Below, piece after piece: positions 1-10,224 of a DNA stretch of 64,000 bases (positions are counted from its first letter, which is position 1; every line of letters begins with the position of its first letter). The translations under genes were made by a program, and so were the position numbers. The DNA comes from Ascoidea asiatica (taxonomy: Eukaryota; Ascomycota; Saccharomycetes; Ascoideales; Ascoideaceae), in the NCBI GenBank assembly GCA_001600695.1, contig BCKQ01000002.1, positions 1,871,340 through 1,935,339 of the forward strand. The letters are read 5' to 3'. The notes beneath the pieces were generated by a model. That model ran no database searches, was not told the origin of the DNA, and saw nothing but the letters and a program-made list of their open reading frames with translations.

Positions 1-1666
1 ATCTAGTTAAAGCTTATTTGAATAAAAAGATCGTGTAATGGATTTTGATAATGTTTGATTATTTTTATATGTTTTTCTGGTAATGATAGTTCAAAAATTA
101 AAATAAGTTATGTGAAATGTCTTAAACTAGTTGATTGTTCATCGTCTAATTACAATTGTTTCTACAGTACTTAAGGTTATTTACCCATGGATTTGTTTCT
201 TAGGATTTGTTTCAAGGGTTTATTTATTATCACTTTACCTCTCTAATTGTTCCTCGCTTCAAATATATAATATCGATGATATTAGCCCTGGGATTTAAAG
301 AATGATTTGATACCAATTCCAAAACCAGTTTCAATATCAATACAAGTTTCACTTCCCAATCCAGATTCTAATCCAATAAACCTATTCCCACTCCAGCTCT
401 GATCTCAGTCTGTCTGCGTCGAGTGTCTCAGTACCTCAGACCCAGAAAAAAACAGGTTCCGTTGGACTCTTACGTAAGCAGCCTCCGCCGCAGTCCGCCG
501 CAGTGAGACGTTGCTAAACCACTGCGACTTAACCGCTGTGAAGCTTCGTAAAATACCACACCATCCACTTCACACTTGATCAAATCTAAGAAGTAAATAT
601 ATTGAATATAATGAATATTATATTGGACTCTGCAAAATAAAAGGTACTTTAGTCTTTGAATCAACTGAAAGAACTGAAAGAACTGAAGAAACACTTTCAC
701 AAGAACATTTATAGAATACTGATAAATCGTCGATAAATACTTTGCTTTTTACTGTGCTTTTCATCTGTCTAAGAATTCTGCTTCACTAGCTTTTTAATTT
801 ATTTTTTTAATGCATATTTATTATTAACTGATATAAATAATATTAAAAGTAATTAATTATATTTATAATCAAAATCACAACTAAATTTAAAATCAAGTTT
901 AAAATTAAACATTAATCAAATTAATTTTGGATTTAAAATTATTCAAGAACCGTAAAACTTCATTAAAAAAAGAAAAGTACTATATTCTTTATTTTTTCTT
1001 CTTTTTTTCATTATACAAAAAGTTAACAAGGTCTCTTTTCATTCACATTTCTCTCATATTCTATTAGACTCAGTTCTTTTCTTTCAATTATTTATCCAGA
1101 GTTACACAATTCTCTTTAAAAAAGTTTATTTTCTTTTGCTATTTAAGTCAATTCAATTGTTCCATCAATTTCTTTAATTAATTTATTTTCTAATTTTTAA
1201 ATCTTTAAATCTTTAAATCTTTAGAAAATCTTTTCAATATTAGTACAGAGTATCTTTTCATTTCAAAAAGATTTTCATAATTATCTTTCAGTAATAATCA
1301 ATATCAATATCCTCATCATCAATATCGTCAACATCATTATCATTATATTTACTCATCAATTACTGTAACTGTAATCATAAGTGTAACTGTATTTGTAACT
1401 GTAACTACCATTGTTACTGTAACTATTTATTAAATTTAATTCTCTTTCTTTAATTTAAGGACAGGTATACCTGAGCAAAACCATCACTACTTCAATTTAT
1501 CTTTTCAATTAACTGAAAATATTTCATTATTAATATATTCTTAATAAATTTCTTATAAATTATATTTATACTTTATTTACACTTTTTTTTTTGATCTACT
1601 TAATAATCTTTTATTTTTATTTTTATTCATCTTTTTTAAATTTCATTAAATTGTATTGTTACTAAA
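1..1666 (+). promoter_or_regulatory. SLT2 upstream region
   Basis: No ORF here looks like a gene. A moderately GC-rich island lies at about 335-560, with repeated CAG/CCGCAGT words, followed by AT-rich DNA. Around 1360-1430 there is a degenerate repeat of the words TGTAACTGTAA, and at about 1197-1223 an 8-bp repeat of the type AATCTTTA. The region faces SLT2 and is taken as its promoter and 5' leader. The gene beyond the left edge is not visible. Confidence 0.5.
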
Positions 1667-3263
1667 ATGGATATTTTTCAACAAGATCGTAGAACTTATA
1701 GGTATGTATCAAATCTTATTTCATTTAATAATATCATATTATATTATATTTCCTAATATACTTTCAAATAATAATATTTTACTAACAACTAATTTATTTT
1801 TATTTTTTTTTCAAATTAGGGTTTTTAATCAAGATTTCACAATCGATAAAAGATTTGAATTATCAAAAGAATTAGGTCATGGTGCTTATGGAATTGTTTG
1901 TCAAGCAAAATATACTGAATTACCAAATGGTGGTTCTGTTGCAATTAAAAAAATTACAAATATCTTTACAAAAAAAATTTTATGTAAAAGAGCTTTAAGA
2001 GAAATGAAATTATTAAAACATTTTACTGGTCATAAAAATATAACTTGTTTGTATGATTTAGATATTGTTAATACTTCAAATTTTAATGAAATTTACCTTT
2101 ATGAAGAATTAATGGAATGTGATTTACATCAAATTATTCGCTCAAAACAACCTTTAACTGATGCTCATTATCAATCTTTTATTTATCAAATATTAAATGG
2201 TTTAAAATATATTCATTCTGCTGATGTTCTTCATAGAGATTTAAAACCTTCAAATTTATTAGTTAATGCTGATTGTGAATTAAAAATTTGTGATTTTGGT
2301 TTAGCAAGAGGTTTTTCTGATGATCCTTCAAAAAATCAAGGATTTTTAACAGAATATGTTGCAACTAGATGGTATAGAGCTCCAGAAATTATGTTAAGTT
2401 TTCAAAGTTATTCAAAAGCTATAGATATTTGGTCTGTTGGTTGTATATTAGCTGAATTATTAGGTGGAAAACCAATTTTTAAAGGTAAAGATTATGTTGA
2501 TCAATTAAATCAAATTTTGAAAATTATTGGAACTCCAAATGAAGAAACTTTAGTTAGGATTGGTTCAAGAAGAGCTCAAGATTATGTTAGATCTTTACCA
2601 TTTATGCCAAAAATTCAATATTCTCAATTATTTCCAAATGCAAATCCATTTGCTTTAGATTTATTAGAAAAAATGTTAACTTTAGATCCTCTGAAAAGAA
2701 TTAATGTTGATGAAGCTTTACTTCATGATTATTTAAAAATTTGGCATGATCCAAATGAAGAATTAGTTTGTGAAAATAAATTTGATTTCAGTTTTGAAGA
2801 AATAGATGATATTACTGATATGAAACAAATGATTCTTCAAGAGGTTAAAGGATTTAGAGAAGCTGTCAGAGCTCCTCAGGCAAATTCAGCAGTAGTGGAA
2901 GACAATCAAATGAATGAACAACTTCATCAATCTGTACCGGTACAAGAATCAGAACGATATCAAGGCTTACAACAACAACAACAGCCTCAACAATCACATA
3001 CTCAACCACAACAACAACAATATTCAGATTCAACCTTACAATATCAAGATCAATATCAGTCTCAAATAATGGGTCAGCAACAACAAGGTGTTTCACCTTC
3101 AATTGATTTTAGAAATACAAATATCAAAGGTCATAATGAAGAAGATTTACCACCAAAACCTCAAGAAAATATTTATCAGCAACATAATGCTAATATAAAT
3201 AATGGAAATCAAGTATTTGATTTAGAAAAAGAATTAGAATTTGGTTTAGATAGATACTGTTAA
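1667..3263 (+). CDS. SLT2: Cell wall integrity MAP kinase Slt2/Mpk1 (spliced)
   Basis: This is the MAP kinase at the end of the Pkc1 cell wall integrity cascade, acting in cytoplasm and nucleus. The CDS is join(1667..1701,1820..3263), 492 aa. The ATG at 1667 begins [12 protein letters not shown], which runs after splicing into [19 protein letters not shown], matching the Slt2 N-terminus. Visible motifs are the Gly-rich loop GHGAYG, VAIKK, the catalytic [11 protein letters not shown], and the activation motif T189-E190-Y191 before [10 protein letters not shown]. The catalytic domain covers roughly residues 23-320. The C-terminal tail is Gln-rich and ends in [14 protein letters not shown], the conserved Slt2 tail. 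Reading straight through the intron gives a false N-terminal extension without an ATG. A CTG codon lies at the variable third position of DP-x-KRI, where relatives carry Ser, Gln or Thr. Assignment is very secure; start and intron are secure. Confidence 0.97.
1702..1819 (+). other. SLT2 intron
   Basis: The 118-bp intron starts GTATGT, has the branch point TACTAAC at 1780-1786 and ends in a pyrimidine-rich tract followed by TTAG at 1816-1819. It interrupts codon 12 (AG|G, Arg). Removing it restores the conserved Slt2 N-terminus, which is the main support. Confidence 0.95.
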
Positions 3264-3616
3264 ATTATTCTATTATAGTAGAAATATATTTTTATGATAT
3301 AGTTTTTTAATATTTTATTGTACTTTATTTTTGAGCTATTGAATTCATATCAATTTATAAAATTGAATATCTCTAATAATATATTATTATCCTAACTTCT
3401 TTTTCTTTTTATAGATACCTTTAATTTTTAGTTTTATTATGCTTATCAAATTATTTCGACTTTAATTCCGATTTTGATATCGGTCTTATTTTCGAATTTC
3501 GAATTAAATTTTTTTTTTTCTATATTTTTTTTTATTCTTAGTTTAATTTGAATTTACTTATTCCTTTTCTACTTTTTTTTTTCTTGTTCGTTTATATATT
3601 CACCTTTTTCATGATA

Positions 3617-3619
<3 letters not shown>

Positions 3620-3684
<65 letters not shown>
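3620..3684. repeat. (ATT)n microsatellite
   Basis: About 21 uninterrupted ATT units lie in the convergent 3' region. Trinucleotide tracts of the same kind encode Asn runs inside neighbouring genes, but this one is non-coding. Confidence 0.95.
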
Positions 3685-3685
<1 letters not shown>

Positions 3686-3784
3686 AACTAGTTATTTTGT
3701 GAGATTTAAAATATTTTCTCCTTCGTTTTTATTATATAGTTTGAATATGGGAATAATTTTTATTTAAGTAAAAAAGGAGAAAAA

Positions 3785-3830
3785 GCATTGTAAAAGCTCA
3801 AAGGTTTTATTTTTTGAGTTTTGACAATGC
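3785..3830. repeat. Imperfect 18-bp inverted repeat (hairpin)
   Basis: Arms 3785-3802 and 3813-3830 are complementary at 16 of 18 positions around a 10-nt loop. It lies between the convergent ends of SLT2 and the DFG5/DCW1 gene, so a transcript from either side would fold into a stem-loop. It could be a 3'-end or stability element, or the trace of a small foldback element. Confidence 0.75.
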
Positions 3831-3969
3831 TAAATTTTTAGGAAAATTGTATTTTTATATTATAAATTACATGGTTTTGAGTTTCTTAGTTTTTATTCAA
3901 TTCGTTAATTCATTAATTCATTAAACTATTAATTAGTTAATTAAACTCCTTTTCTTTCTGTTCTTTATT

Positions 3970-5358
3970 CTAAATAAGTAACCATATAGAACCACCTAAT
4001 ATAGAAAGACCAATAACCGCAGTTATTACAGAAGCTCCAGCTATATCTTTTGAATGAAGAGATAATTTTTCATCAGAATCAACATTATTATTAACACCGG
4101 CAGCAGGATCTCCAATTGAAGAACCACCTGAATTAGCAGTATAAGGAGCAGGTCTATCAGATATTCTTAAATTTTGTATAACTTCTAAAGCTGACATTTG
4201 TTCACCTAAACCCCAATTACCATCCCAACCATTATTAAACCAGTTTGTACCACAAGTATGACCATCATCACCACCAGAACAAGATTGAGCAGCACCTAAA
4301 GCAGAAGATGATAAATATAAATAAACTTTATCATAAGTTTGTGGAACTAATTGAGCAGTTAAACCTAAAAATCTTGAAAAATAAGCTTTAAAAGATCTTT
4401 GATCGTTATTACAAGTACCAACATTTTGACAAGCAGCCTCAAACATGATATTATTTGTAGTATTAAAGAAAACAGATGAAGAATCTAATAAATTTTGAGT
4501 TCTATTTAACCATTTTTCTTCATTTGTATAATTATAAAGGTAAGCACAACCGGCTAACATTAAACCTTGATTATAAGTCCATTGTAATTGAGTTATTGGA
4601 AAACAATTACCAGTTGTTGAATTAATTGTTGCACCATCATAAACAAAATAATAATCATCAGTTGTGATAAAATTTACAGATACCATCCAATCCCAAATTA
4701 AATCACACCAAGCAACATAAGTATCATTATTTGTATATCTTGCTAATCTTGAAGATAATTGAAATAAACAACCATTTGAAACTGAATTTTTATAATCATA
4801 ACCCGAATTCCATTGAAATATTTGCCATCTTAAACCACCACCACAATTTTCAGTATCCCAATTATAAGCCATGGTATTAAATACAGCTTGAGCTAAATAT
4901 AACCATTGAGGTTCATCATCATTATTATTTGAAGGATTTGAGAAATTTCTTTCAGTTGCCGCCATTACAGCCAAACCCCAAAATGCTTGATCATCATTAC
5001 CTTCAGTTGTTGATTGATTTGAAGGTATATAATCCCAATTATCACCAACTTGATATAATAAAGCTTGTTTAGTTATATTAACATAAGTATCATTTTCCAT
5101 ATAAAAAGAATAATCAATTAATGAACCCCAAGCACCACCAGCTTCCCACCAATAATAAGGATCAGAAAATAAACCAATTGTTTCACCATAATCTAAACCA
5201 TTATAATAATCAACTATACCATCAGCAATTAAAGAAGTTGCATTTTTTAGACTTTGTAAATCTGATATATCTAAAGAAATTGAATTAACAGAAATTAAAT
5301 TAGTAATATATATTATGAAGTATATTATATAATAATCATTTTTTAAAAAAAATATCAT
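3970..5358 (-). CDS. DCW1: GPI-anchored GH76 cell wall enzyme, Dfg5/Dcw1 family
   Basis: Dfg5/Dcw1 proteins are plasma-membrane, GPI-anchored GH76 (alpha-1,6-mannanase-fold) enzymes thought to transfer GPI-mannoproteins into the wall glucan. The 462-aa product is close to yeast Dcw1 (449) and Dfg5 (458). The N-terminus has a hydrophobic signal peptide (about residues 9-25). Then comes the GH76 domain with SDPYYWWEAGGAWGSLIDY and the paired catalytic aspartates in EGNDDQAFWG (D122, D123). Many N-x-S/T sites are present. The C-terminus is a short Gly/Ser/Asn linker and a hydrophobic tail, as expected for GPI attachment. The ATG at 5358 directly precedes the signal peptide. Which of the two paralogues this is cannot be told. 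Its neighbour SLT2 signals in the same process, wall maintenance, but the genes are convergent and not co-transcribed. Confidence 0.93.
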   Translation of the reverse strand: MIFFLKNDYYIIYFIIYITNLISVNSISLDISDLQSLKNATSLIADGIVDYYNGLDYGETIGLFSDPYYWWEAGGAWGSLIDYSFYMENDTYVNITKQALLYQVGDNWDYIPSNQSTTEGNDDQAFWGLAVMAATERNFSNPSNNNDDEPQWLYLAQAVFNTMAYNWDTENCGGGLRWQIFQWNSGYDYKNSVSNGCLFQLSSRLARYTNNDTYVAWCDLIWDWMVSVNFITTDDYYFVYDGATINSTTGNCFPITQLQWTYNQGLMLAGCAYLYNYTNEEKWLNRTQNLLDSSSVFFNTTNNIMFEAACQNVGTCNNDQRSFKAYFSRFLGLTAQLVPQTYDKVYLYLSSSALGAAQSCSGGDDGHTCGTNWFNNGWDGNWGLGEQMSALEVIQNLRISDRPAPYTANSGGSSIGDPAAGVNNNVDSDEKLSLHSKDIAGASVITAVIGLSILGGSIWLLI

Positions 5359-6850
5359 TATTTATCTTAATTATTAAATTTTTGAATTATTTATTGATCT
5401 GATTATGTAAGCGCGCAGCTTATTGTATTAATTAATTATATTGAGAATAAAATTGATTATTGTATTGTATTATTGAAATTTAGTCTGATTAAATATATTT
5501 GATAATTGATAAATGATAATTAGTATTTGATAATGGAATTGAATATGTTTGTTTATTATAATTGATAAATTTTATGAATTATTGAAGTATATTGTTATTA
5601 TTATGAGATGAATTACGAAATGAAATTGAAATTATTAGAGCAATGAATAGCAATAATATTTATTTAGTTATCTTATTAATAGGTGAGATGAGTTAAGTAA
5701 ATAATTTCAATAGTTTTTAAACTTTCCAGAGCCATTTTAAATCCAGAAAGATGAAATAAATCAAAATAAAAGAAATGATTTGAAATAATCTACAATAAAT
5801 AATCTGAGATAAATAAAATAGTTTGTAGATGAATTATGAATTATGAGGTATGAAATAAGAGATATATTATTATGATTATTTCCTAATTTCTTATTCAAAG
5901 TCCATTGGCATTGGCATTATCAATATATTCATTCATTTTCATCATTTTAATTGTCAAAATCAAAAGCATTACCATTCATTATCAATTGAATTTATTCTCT
6001 AAGGGTCAGTATTAACGGTGCCTAACATTCTAATATTACTACTGTACTGTATTTTTTTTTTTTTTTATTGTTATACATTTTCACTATTAATATTACAGTG
6101 AATGTTACTTTGCTTATTCTCTTGCATCACATTTCTTCATTTCTTCATTTCTAGGCAAACATCTCTTTCCAGTCTCTTTCAGGTGCTGATTGTTGAATAT
6201 TTTCTCAATTTCAGACTGAATCGTGAGCATTTCACAAGCAATTCTTGGGGTATCTTGGAAAATCTTGGAGAGTCTTGGAGAATCTTGGAAGCGGTGGAAG
6301 TGAACAGGAGCAGAGTCTGAGAATTGCCTGTGAATTGCCTGTGAACTTGATTGTGAACTTGTCTGGTGCCCTGGTCGAGAAGGTTAGCGGCAGGAGTGGA
6401 CGGGACTTGCTTGGCTTCCACAGCCGGAACAGGCAGCTAGACGTTTGGTAATGTAACAGAGTAATCAGGAAACTCGGAACAGGATAGCATGTACGGATTT
6501 GAATCCTTAAAATCGGAACTGGAGAAAAAAAAAATGATATACGGATATTGTTGTTAATTGGCTAATTGACTGATATTAGAAGTGGCTTTATATTGTATAG
6601 AAACTAGAATAGATAAATAAATAGTTTATAGAAAGATATGTATAGATAATATGGGAATAATAATGGATGAAATATTTAACAAATACAATAGATAATAGTT
6701 TGTTGGGAAGTAATAGAGAGATAATGGATAATTCATAATAATGATAGGAAAAAAAAAGTAGAAAGTAAAAAAAATTAAATTAAAAAAGTTCAAGTTTAAG
6801 TTTATATATATATATATATATATCAAATTGAATTATGATTGATATTTTCA
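5359..6850 (-). promoter_or_regulatory. Upstream region of the DFG5/DCW1 gene with GC island
   Basis: The stretch lies between the 3' end of ERG5 and the 5' end of the DFG5/DCW1 gene, both on the minus strand. The proximal part (5360-6000) is AT-rich with TGAAAT/TGAATT words. An island at about 6180-6480 has higher GC, a four-unit 10-bp repeat, and the duplicated words GAATTGCCTGT and TGTGAACTTG. ORFs crossing the island are short, overlapping on both strands and unlike local coding composition, so they are not called. Confidence 0.5.
6252..6291. repeat. Four 10-bp repeats TCTTGGA
   Basis: Four consecutive 10-bp units share the core TCTTGGA, each followed by two or three purines. The 10-bp period puts the cores on one face of the helix, as in a phased protein-binding array. 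It sits about 0.9 kb upstream of the DFG5/DCW1 start. Confidence 0.85.
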
Positions 6851-8452
6851 TTATTCAACAATTGTTGGATCTTTTCTTGAAGTGAATTGTAAAATACAAT
6901 CATCTTGTGGAAAAATAGTTGCAAAAACTTTAATTTTTTCAGATAATGGAGTAACTTTGTGTTTAATATCATTAAATAAACATGCTTTACCAATTAAACC
7001 TGTGAATAATAACATAACATATTGTTGACCAAGACAAACATGTGGTCCAGTACCAAATACTAACCAATTTTTTTTAGCTTCAGAAGCTTTTGAACCTTCA
7101 ATCCATCTTTCAGGTATAAATTCATCTGGATTTTCATAAACTTCAGGATCATGTAAAGCAGGATATAAAGTTGGTATAACCATTGAACCTTTTGGAGCTG
7201 TATAAGTTTCAGAAACTGGATATGGTTGTTTAACAACATATGGTACCATAATAACTGGAGGTCTATAACGTAAAGTTTCTTTTACAACCATAAAAGTATA
7301 TTTCATTTCTTCAATCATTTCAATTGTTAATTTTTTATTAATATCACCATTTCTAACATCTAATTGTTCTTGTCTAATTTTTTTAACAATATCAGGTCTA
7401 TCACCAAGAATTTGAAATAACCAACATGTTGCAGATGATGAAGCATCTTGTGATGCAAATAAAAATGTAAAAATTGCTTCAGAAATTTCTCTATTTGAAA
7501 ATTCTCTAACTTGTAATTTTTTATTTGGATTTGTATCATTTTTAAAATTAGCTTCACTATCTTGCATAATTTTAACCCAAGCATCCATTACACAAGTTGG
7601 TTCTGCACCAGTTTTCATATTTAATTTTGCTTCTTTTGCACAATTTTCAAAAATTTTCATTGTCATATCTGCAACTTTTTTACCATACCATGGTTTTGTA
7701 AAAGGTAAAATTATTGGAAAATTAACTAATTCTAAAGCAGCAGTAACAAGATAATAATCATCAGCAACTTTTCTAATTTGATCATCAGTTATATATTCAC
7801 CACAAAAAGTTCTTAAAGAAACTGCACACATAATTTCTCTAAAATCATGAAAAAATGGAATTGGACCATCTTTTGATAAATCTCTAAATTTTTTTAAATA
7901 AATATCATAGATTTTTTCTTGAGCAGGTATATAAACTTTTAAAGCTTGTCTTGTAAATAAACCATTAAGACCTTTTCTATAATCAACATGAGCTTTACCA
8001 TCAAGGAATACCCAATTTGTTGGTCTTAAAATTTTTATTGCAACATCAACAACACATGGTTTAACATATTTTGGACTCATTAAAATTTTTCTTGCTAAAT
8101 CTCTGTTTGAAGCAATAACAACAAATTTATGAAATATTGAAACACAAGATAATGGACCAGAATCCCATTTTTGTTTATATTCTTCAAATTTTGGATCTAA
8201 TGATTCTAAAAATGGTCCAATAATTGGCCAAATTTTAAATTTTGGACCTGCAATTGAACCTTTATTTAATTGATAAACAACCTGATCATAAGTTATAATA
8301 ATTATAAAAAGTGATAAAAGAATTTTCCAAACTGAAAATTCAAAATTAAAATTTTTTAAATTTAAACTATTAAAAGATTTTGAAATATTATTAATATTTA
8401 TAAAAGAACTTGAAGAATTATAATCATTTAATATACCATTTACAACTTCCAT
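6851..8452 (-). CDS. ERG5: Sterol C-22 desaturase, cytochrome P450 (CYP61)
   Basis: Erg5 introduces the C22-23 double bond of the ergosterol side chain in the endoplasmic reticulum. The 533-aa product is close to yeast Erg5 (538). An N-terminal membrane anchor (about residues 42-60) is followed by the family sequence GSIAGPKFKIWPIIGPFLE. The I-helix region reads FTFLFASQDASSSATCW. The ExxR helix is KETLRYRPP, and the heme loop FGTGPHVCLGQQ has the axial Cys at 473. The ATG at 8452 starts a short polar segment before the anchor. It shares no promoter with another gene; its upstream island carries phased TCGTTT-type words that resemble sterol regulatory elements. Assignment is secure. Confidence 0.97.
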   Translation of the reverse strand: MEVVNGILNDYNSSSSFININNISKSFNSLNLKNFNFEFSVWKILLSLFIIIITYDQVVYQLNKGSIAGPKFKIWPIIGPFLESLDPKFEEYKQKWDSGPLSCVSIFHKFVVIASNRDLARKILMSPKYVKPCVVDVAIKILRPTNWVFLDGKAHVDYRKGLNGLFTRQALKVYIPAQEKIYDIYLKKFRDLSKDGPIPFFHDFREIMCAVSLRTFCGEYITDDQIRKVADDYYLVTAALELVNFPIILPFTKPWYGKKVADMTMKIFENCAKEAKLNMKTGAEPTCVMDAWVKIMQDSEANFKNDTNPNKKLQVREFSNREISEAIFTFLFASQDASSSATCWLFQILGDRPDIVKKIRQEQLDVRNGDINKKLTIEMIEEMKYTFMVVKETLRYRPPVIMVPYVVKQPYPVSETYTAPKGSMVIPTLYPALHDPEVYENPDEFIPERWIEGSKASEAKKNWLVFGTGPHVCLGQQYVMLLFTGLIGKACLFNDIKHKVTPLSEKIKVFATIFPQDDCILQFTSRKDPTIVE

Positions 8453-9300
8453 TTTTAAAAATTATATAAAAATATAAATATATATATATATATGAATATA
8501 TCAAATTAAAAAAGATTGATTAGTAATATATATAAATATAAAGGAAAAAGAAAAAGGAAAAAAGAAAACAAGCGAAAGATAAAGTGATATAGTTAAGATA
8601 AATAAAAGAATATATATAAGGAATATTAAGGATATATAAAAGGATATAAAACAAAGAGAGAGAAAAAAAAAAAGAAAAAAAAGAAAGATAAAAGAGAAAA
8701 GAATATAAGTGAAAAAGTGGACTATTAACTAAGATTACTAAAAAATAATAAAGAGTTTTAAATAATAATAAATATACAGGTGATCTTATTGAAGGAAATA
8801 GATTGAATTAGTGGTTTTGTATCGGTATAAAAGATAAAAGAAAAAAATTATGGGCAGTTGAAGAGCGGAGCTTTAATTTTATCGAGCGCGAAGTCCACGA
8901 AGTCCACGAAAGTTCACTTATCGAGCAACAGAGACACAGCTGAACGAGCAGCAAACGACCGGTAAACGAGCAGTAAACGAGGGTCAGCCAGCACTGGGAC
9001 CGGGAACTGGGATCGGCAATGAGAGCTCGCACACGATCAAACGAGGGTACGACACACACAACGTCAAGTGAAAAATGGCGGATGACGTAAGCACGGATAG
9101 CACGGAAAAAGATAAAGCTTGTTTTTAAAAAAAAAATGCACGTGATTTACTGCTACTTCACTTGTTACTTCAAATTGCCGTTTTAGGGACTGTGCCCGTT
9201 TTCATTCTCAATTTGTTAAAATTAATTATTGTGGCTAGTTAATCACGTGCTTGTGATTGATTGGAAATAAAAAGAAAATCCGGCTTTCTGGCGACAGGTT
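8453..9300 (-). promoter_or_regulatory. ERG5 promoter region
   Basis: The first 350 bp are purine-rich low-complexity DNA (GAAAAA/GGATAT words). A GC-rich island at about 8850-9110 holds repeated GAAGTCCAC and GGGA-CTGG words and the AAACGA array listed separately. Two CACGTG E-boxes follow at 9139-9144 and 9244-9249. No gene is supported here. Confidence 0.55.
8942..8980 (-). promoter_or_regulatory. Phased AAACGA/TCGTTT array (sterol-element-like)
   Basis: CAAACGA at 8952, TAAACGA at 8963 and TAAACGA at 8974 are spaced exactly 11 bp apart. A weaker GAACGA lies 10 bp upstream at 8942, and another CAAACGA at about 9039. On the ERG5 strand these read TCGTTTA/TCGTTTG, which resembles the TCGTATA/TCGTTTA words bound by Upc2/Ecm22-type regulators of ERG genes. 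Location, about 500 bp upstream of ERG5, fits. Function is inferred. Confidence 0.55.
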
Positions 9301-10224
9301 GGTTTTATTCAAAAACATTTCAATTAACTTTATAAAGTATAAGAACAAGTTTAAATAATTCAATAAATGTTATGTTAAAGATGTAAAAGATGTAAAAGAT
9401 GATAATATGGAAGAGACCATTTGAGTCTCATGAATTTAAAAAATTGGAATCTGAAAAATAGATCGATGATAACCTTAATGATAATAATAATAAACTGATT
9501 TTACATCCTGATTGTTATGAAATAACTTATAACTTTTGTTTAATTTAAAAAAAAACAAAATAATCTAAACAAGTATCAAATAACTATTGAATAAATATAA
9601 GTTGTATTTATTCATACTATACAAAATATTATTCAAATTTTTAGTCTTGGTGAATTAATTACTTCAAATTCGAATTTAATTTTTAATGATATCAAAATTT
9701 TTCGGATTCTCATGATTAAAAACTTAAAAAAACTTCAAATTCTAGTAGAGCAAAACAGTTACAAAAAGAAACTATAGCAATAATTCTAAAGGGATACTGC
9801 TTTTGAATTTTTTATTTCAAGATAAAATAGTCCTTTTTCATTCACAAAAAATGATACAGCCAATAATAATAATAAAAACTAATGTGCAAAATAAAATACC
9901 AAATTTTACCAACAGTTCATATGATACTACATCTGATTAATATTAAAGACTATAAAAGATAATTTCTCAATTTTAATTAATCAGTTGTAAAAGTTTTATA
10001 AAACTGTTTAAATTAAATTCAATTATCAAATTTATCAACTTCTCAAGCTATTTTAAAATTATCAATTTAAAATTAGCCCCATTTATTATTTTCTAATCAG
10101 AAATAGCTTTATTGAAAAACTCTATAGGTGATTCTTTAAGGTTGAACATTTAAATTTTTGACGACTATATGGAATAAAATAAATACAAATATACCAAATA
10201 TAATAATTTTAGAATTGTTTTTAA
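9301..10224. other. Gene-poor AT-rich stretch
   Basis: No intact gene is visible. The sequence is of higher complexity than the simple-repeat DNA flanking active genes. It contains short open segments, for example from the ATG at about 9710 on the plus strand, ended by stops after about 20 codons. These may be coding remnants but are too short to assign. Confidence 0.4.

Larger units (their letters stand above)
3264..3969. other. Convergent intergenic region SLT2/DCW1
   Basis: This is the shared 3' region of two convergent genes. It is AT-rich and holds an ATT microsatellite and an 18-bp imperfect inverted repeat, both listed separately. No ORF is supported. Confidence 0.6.

Noticed and set aside
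1656-1819. Extended N-terminus of the Slt2 reading frame running through 1702-1819
   Set aside because: It starts at a TTG and translates an intron with GTATGT, TACTAAC and TTAG. Splicing restores the conserved N-terminus.
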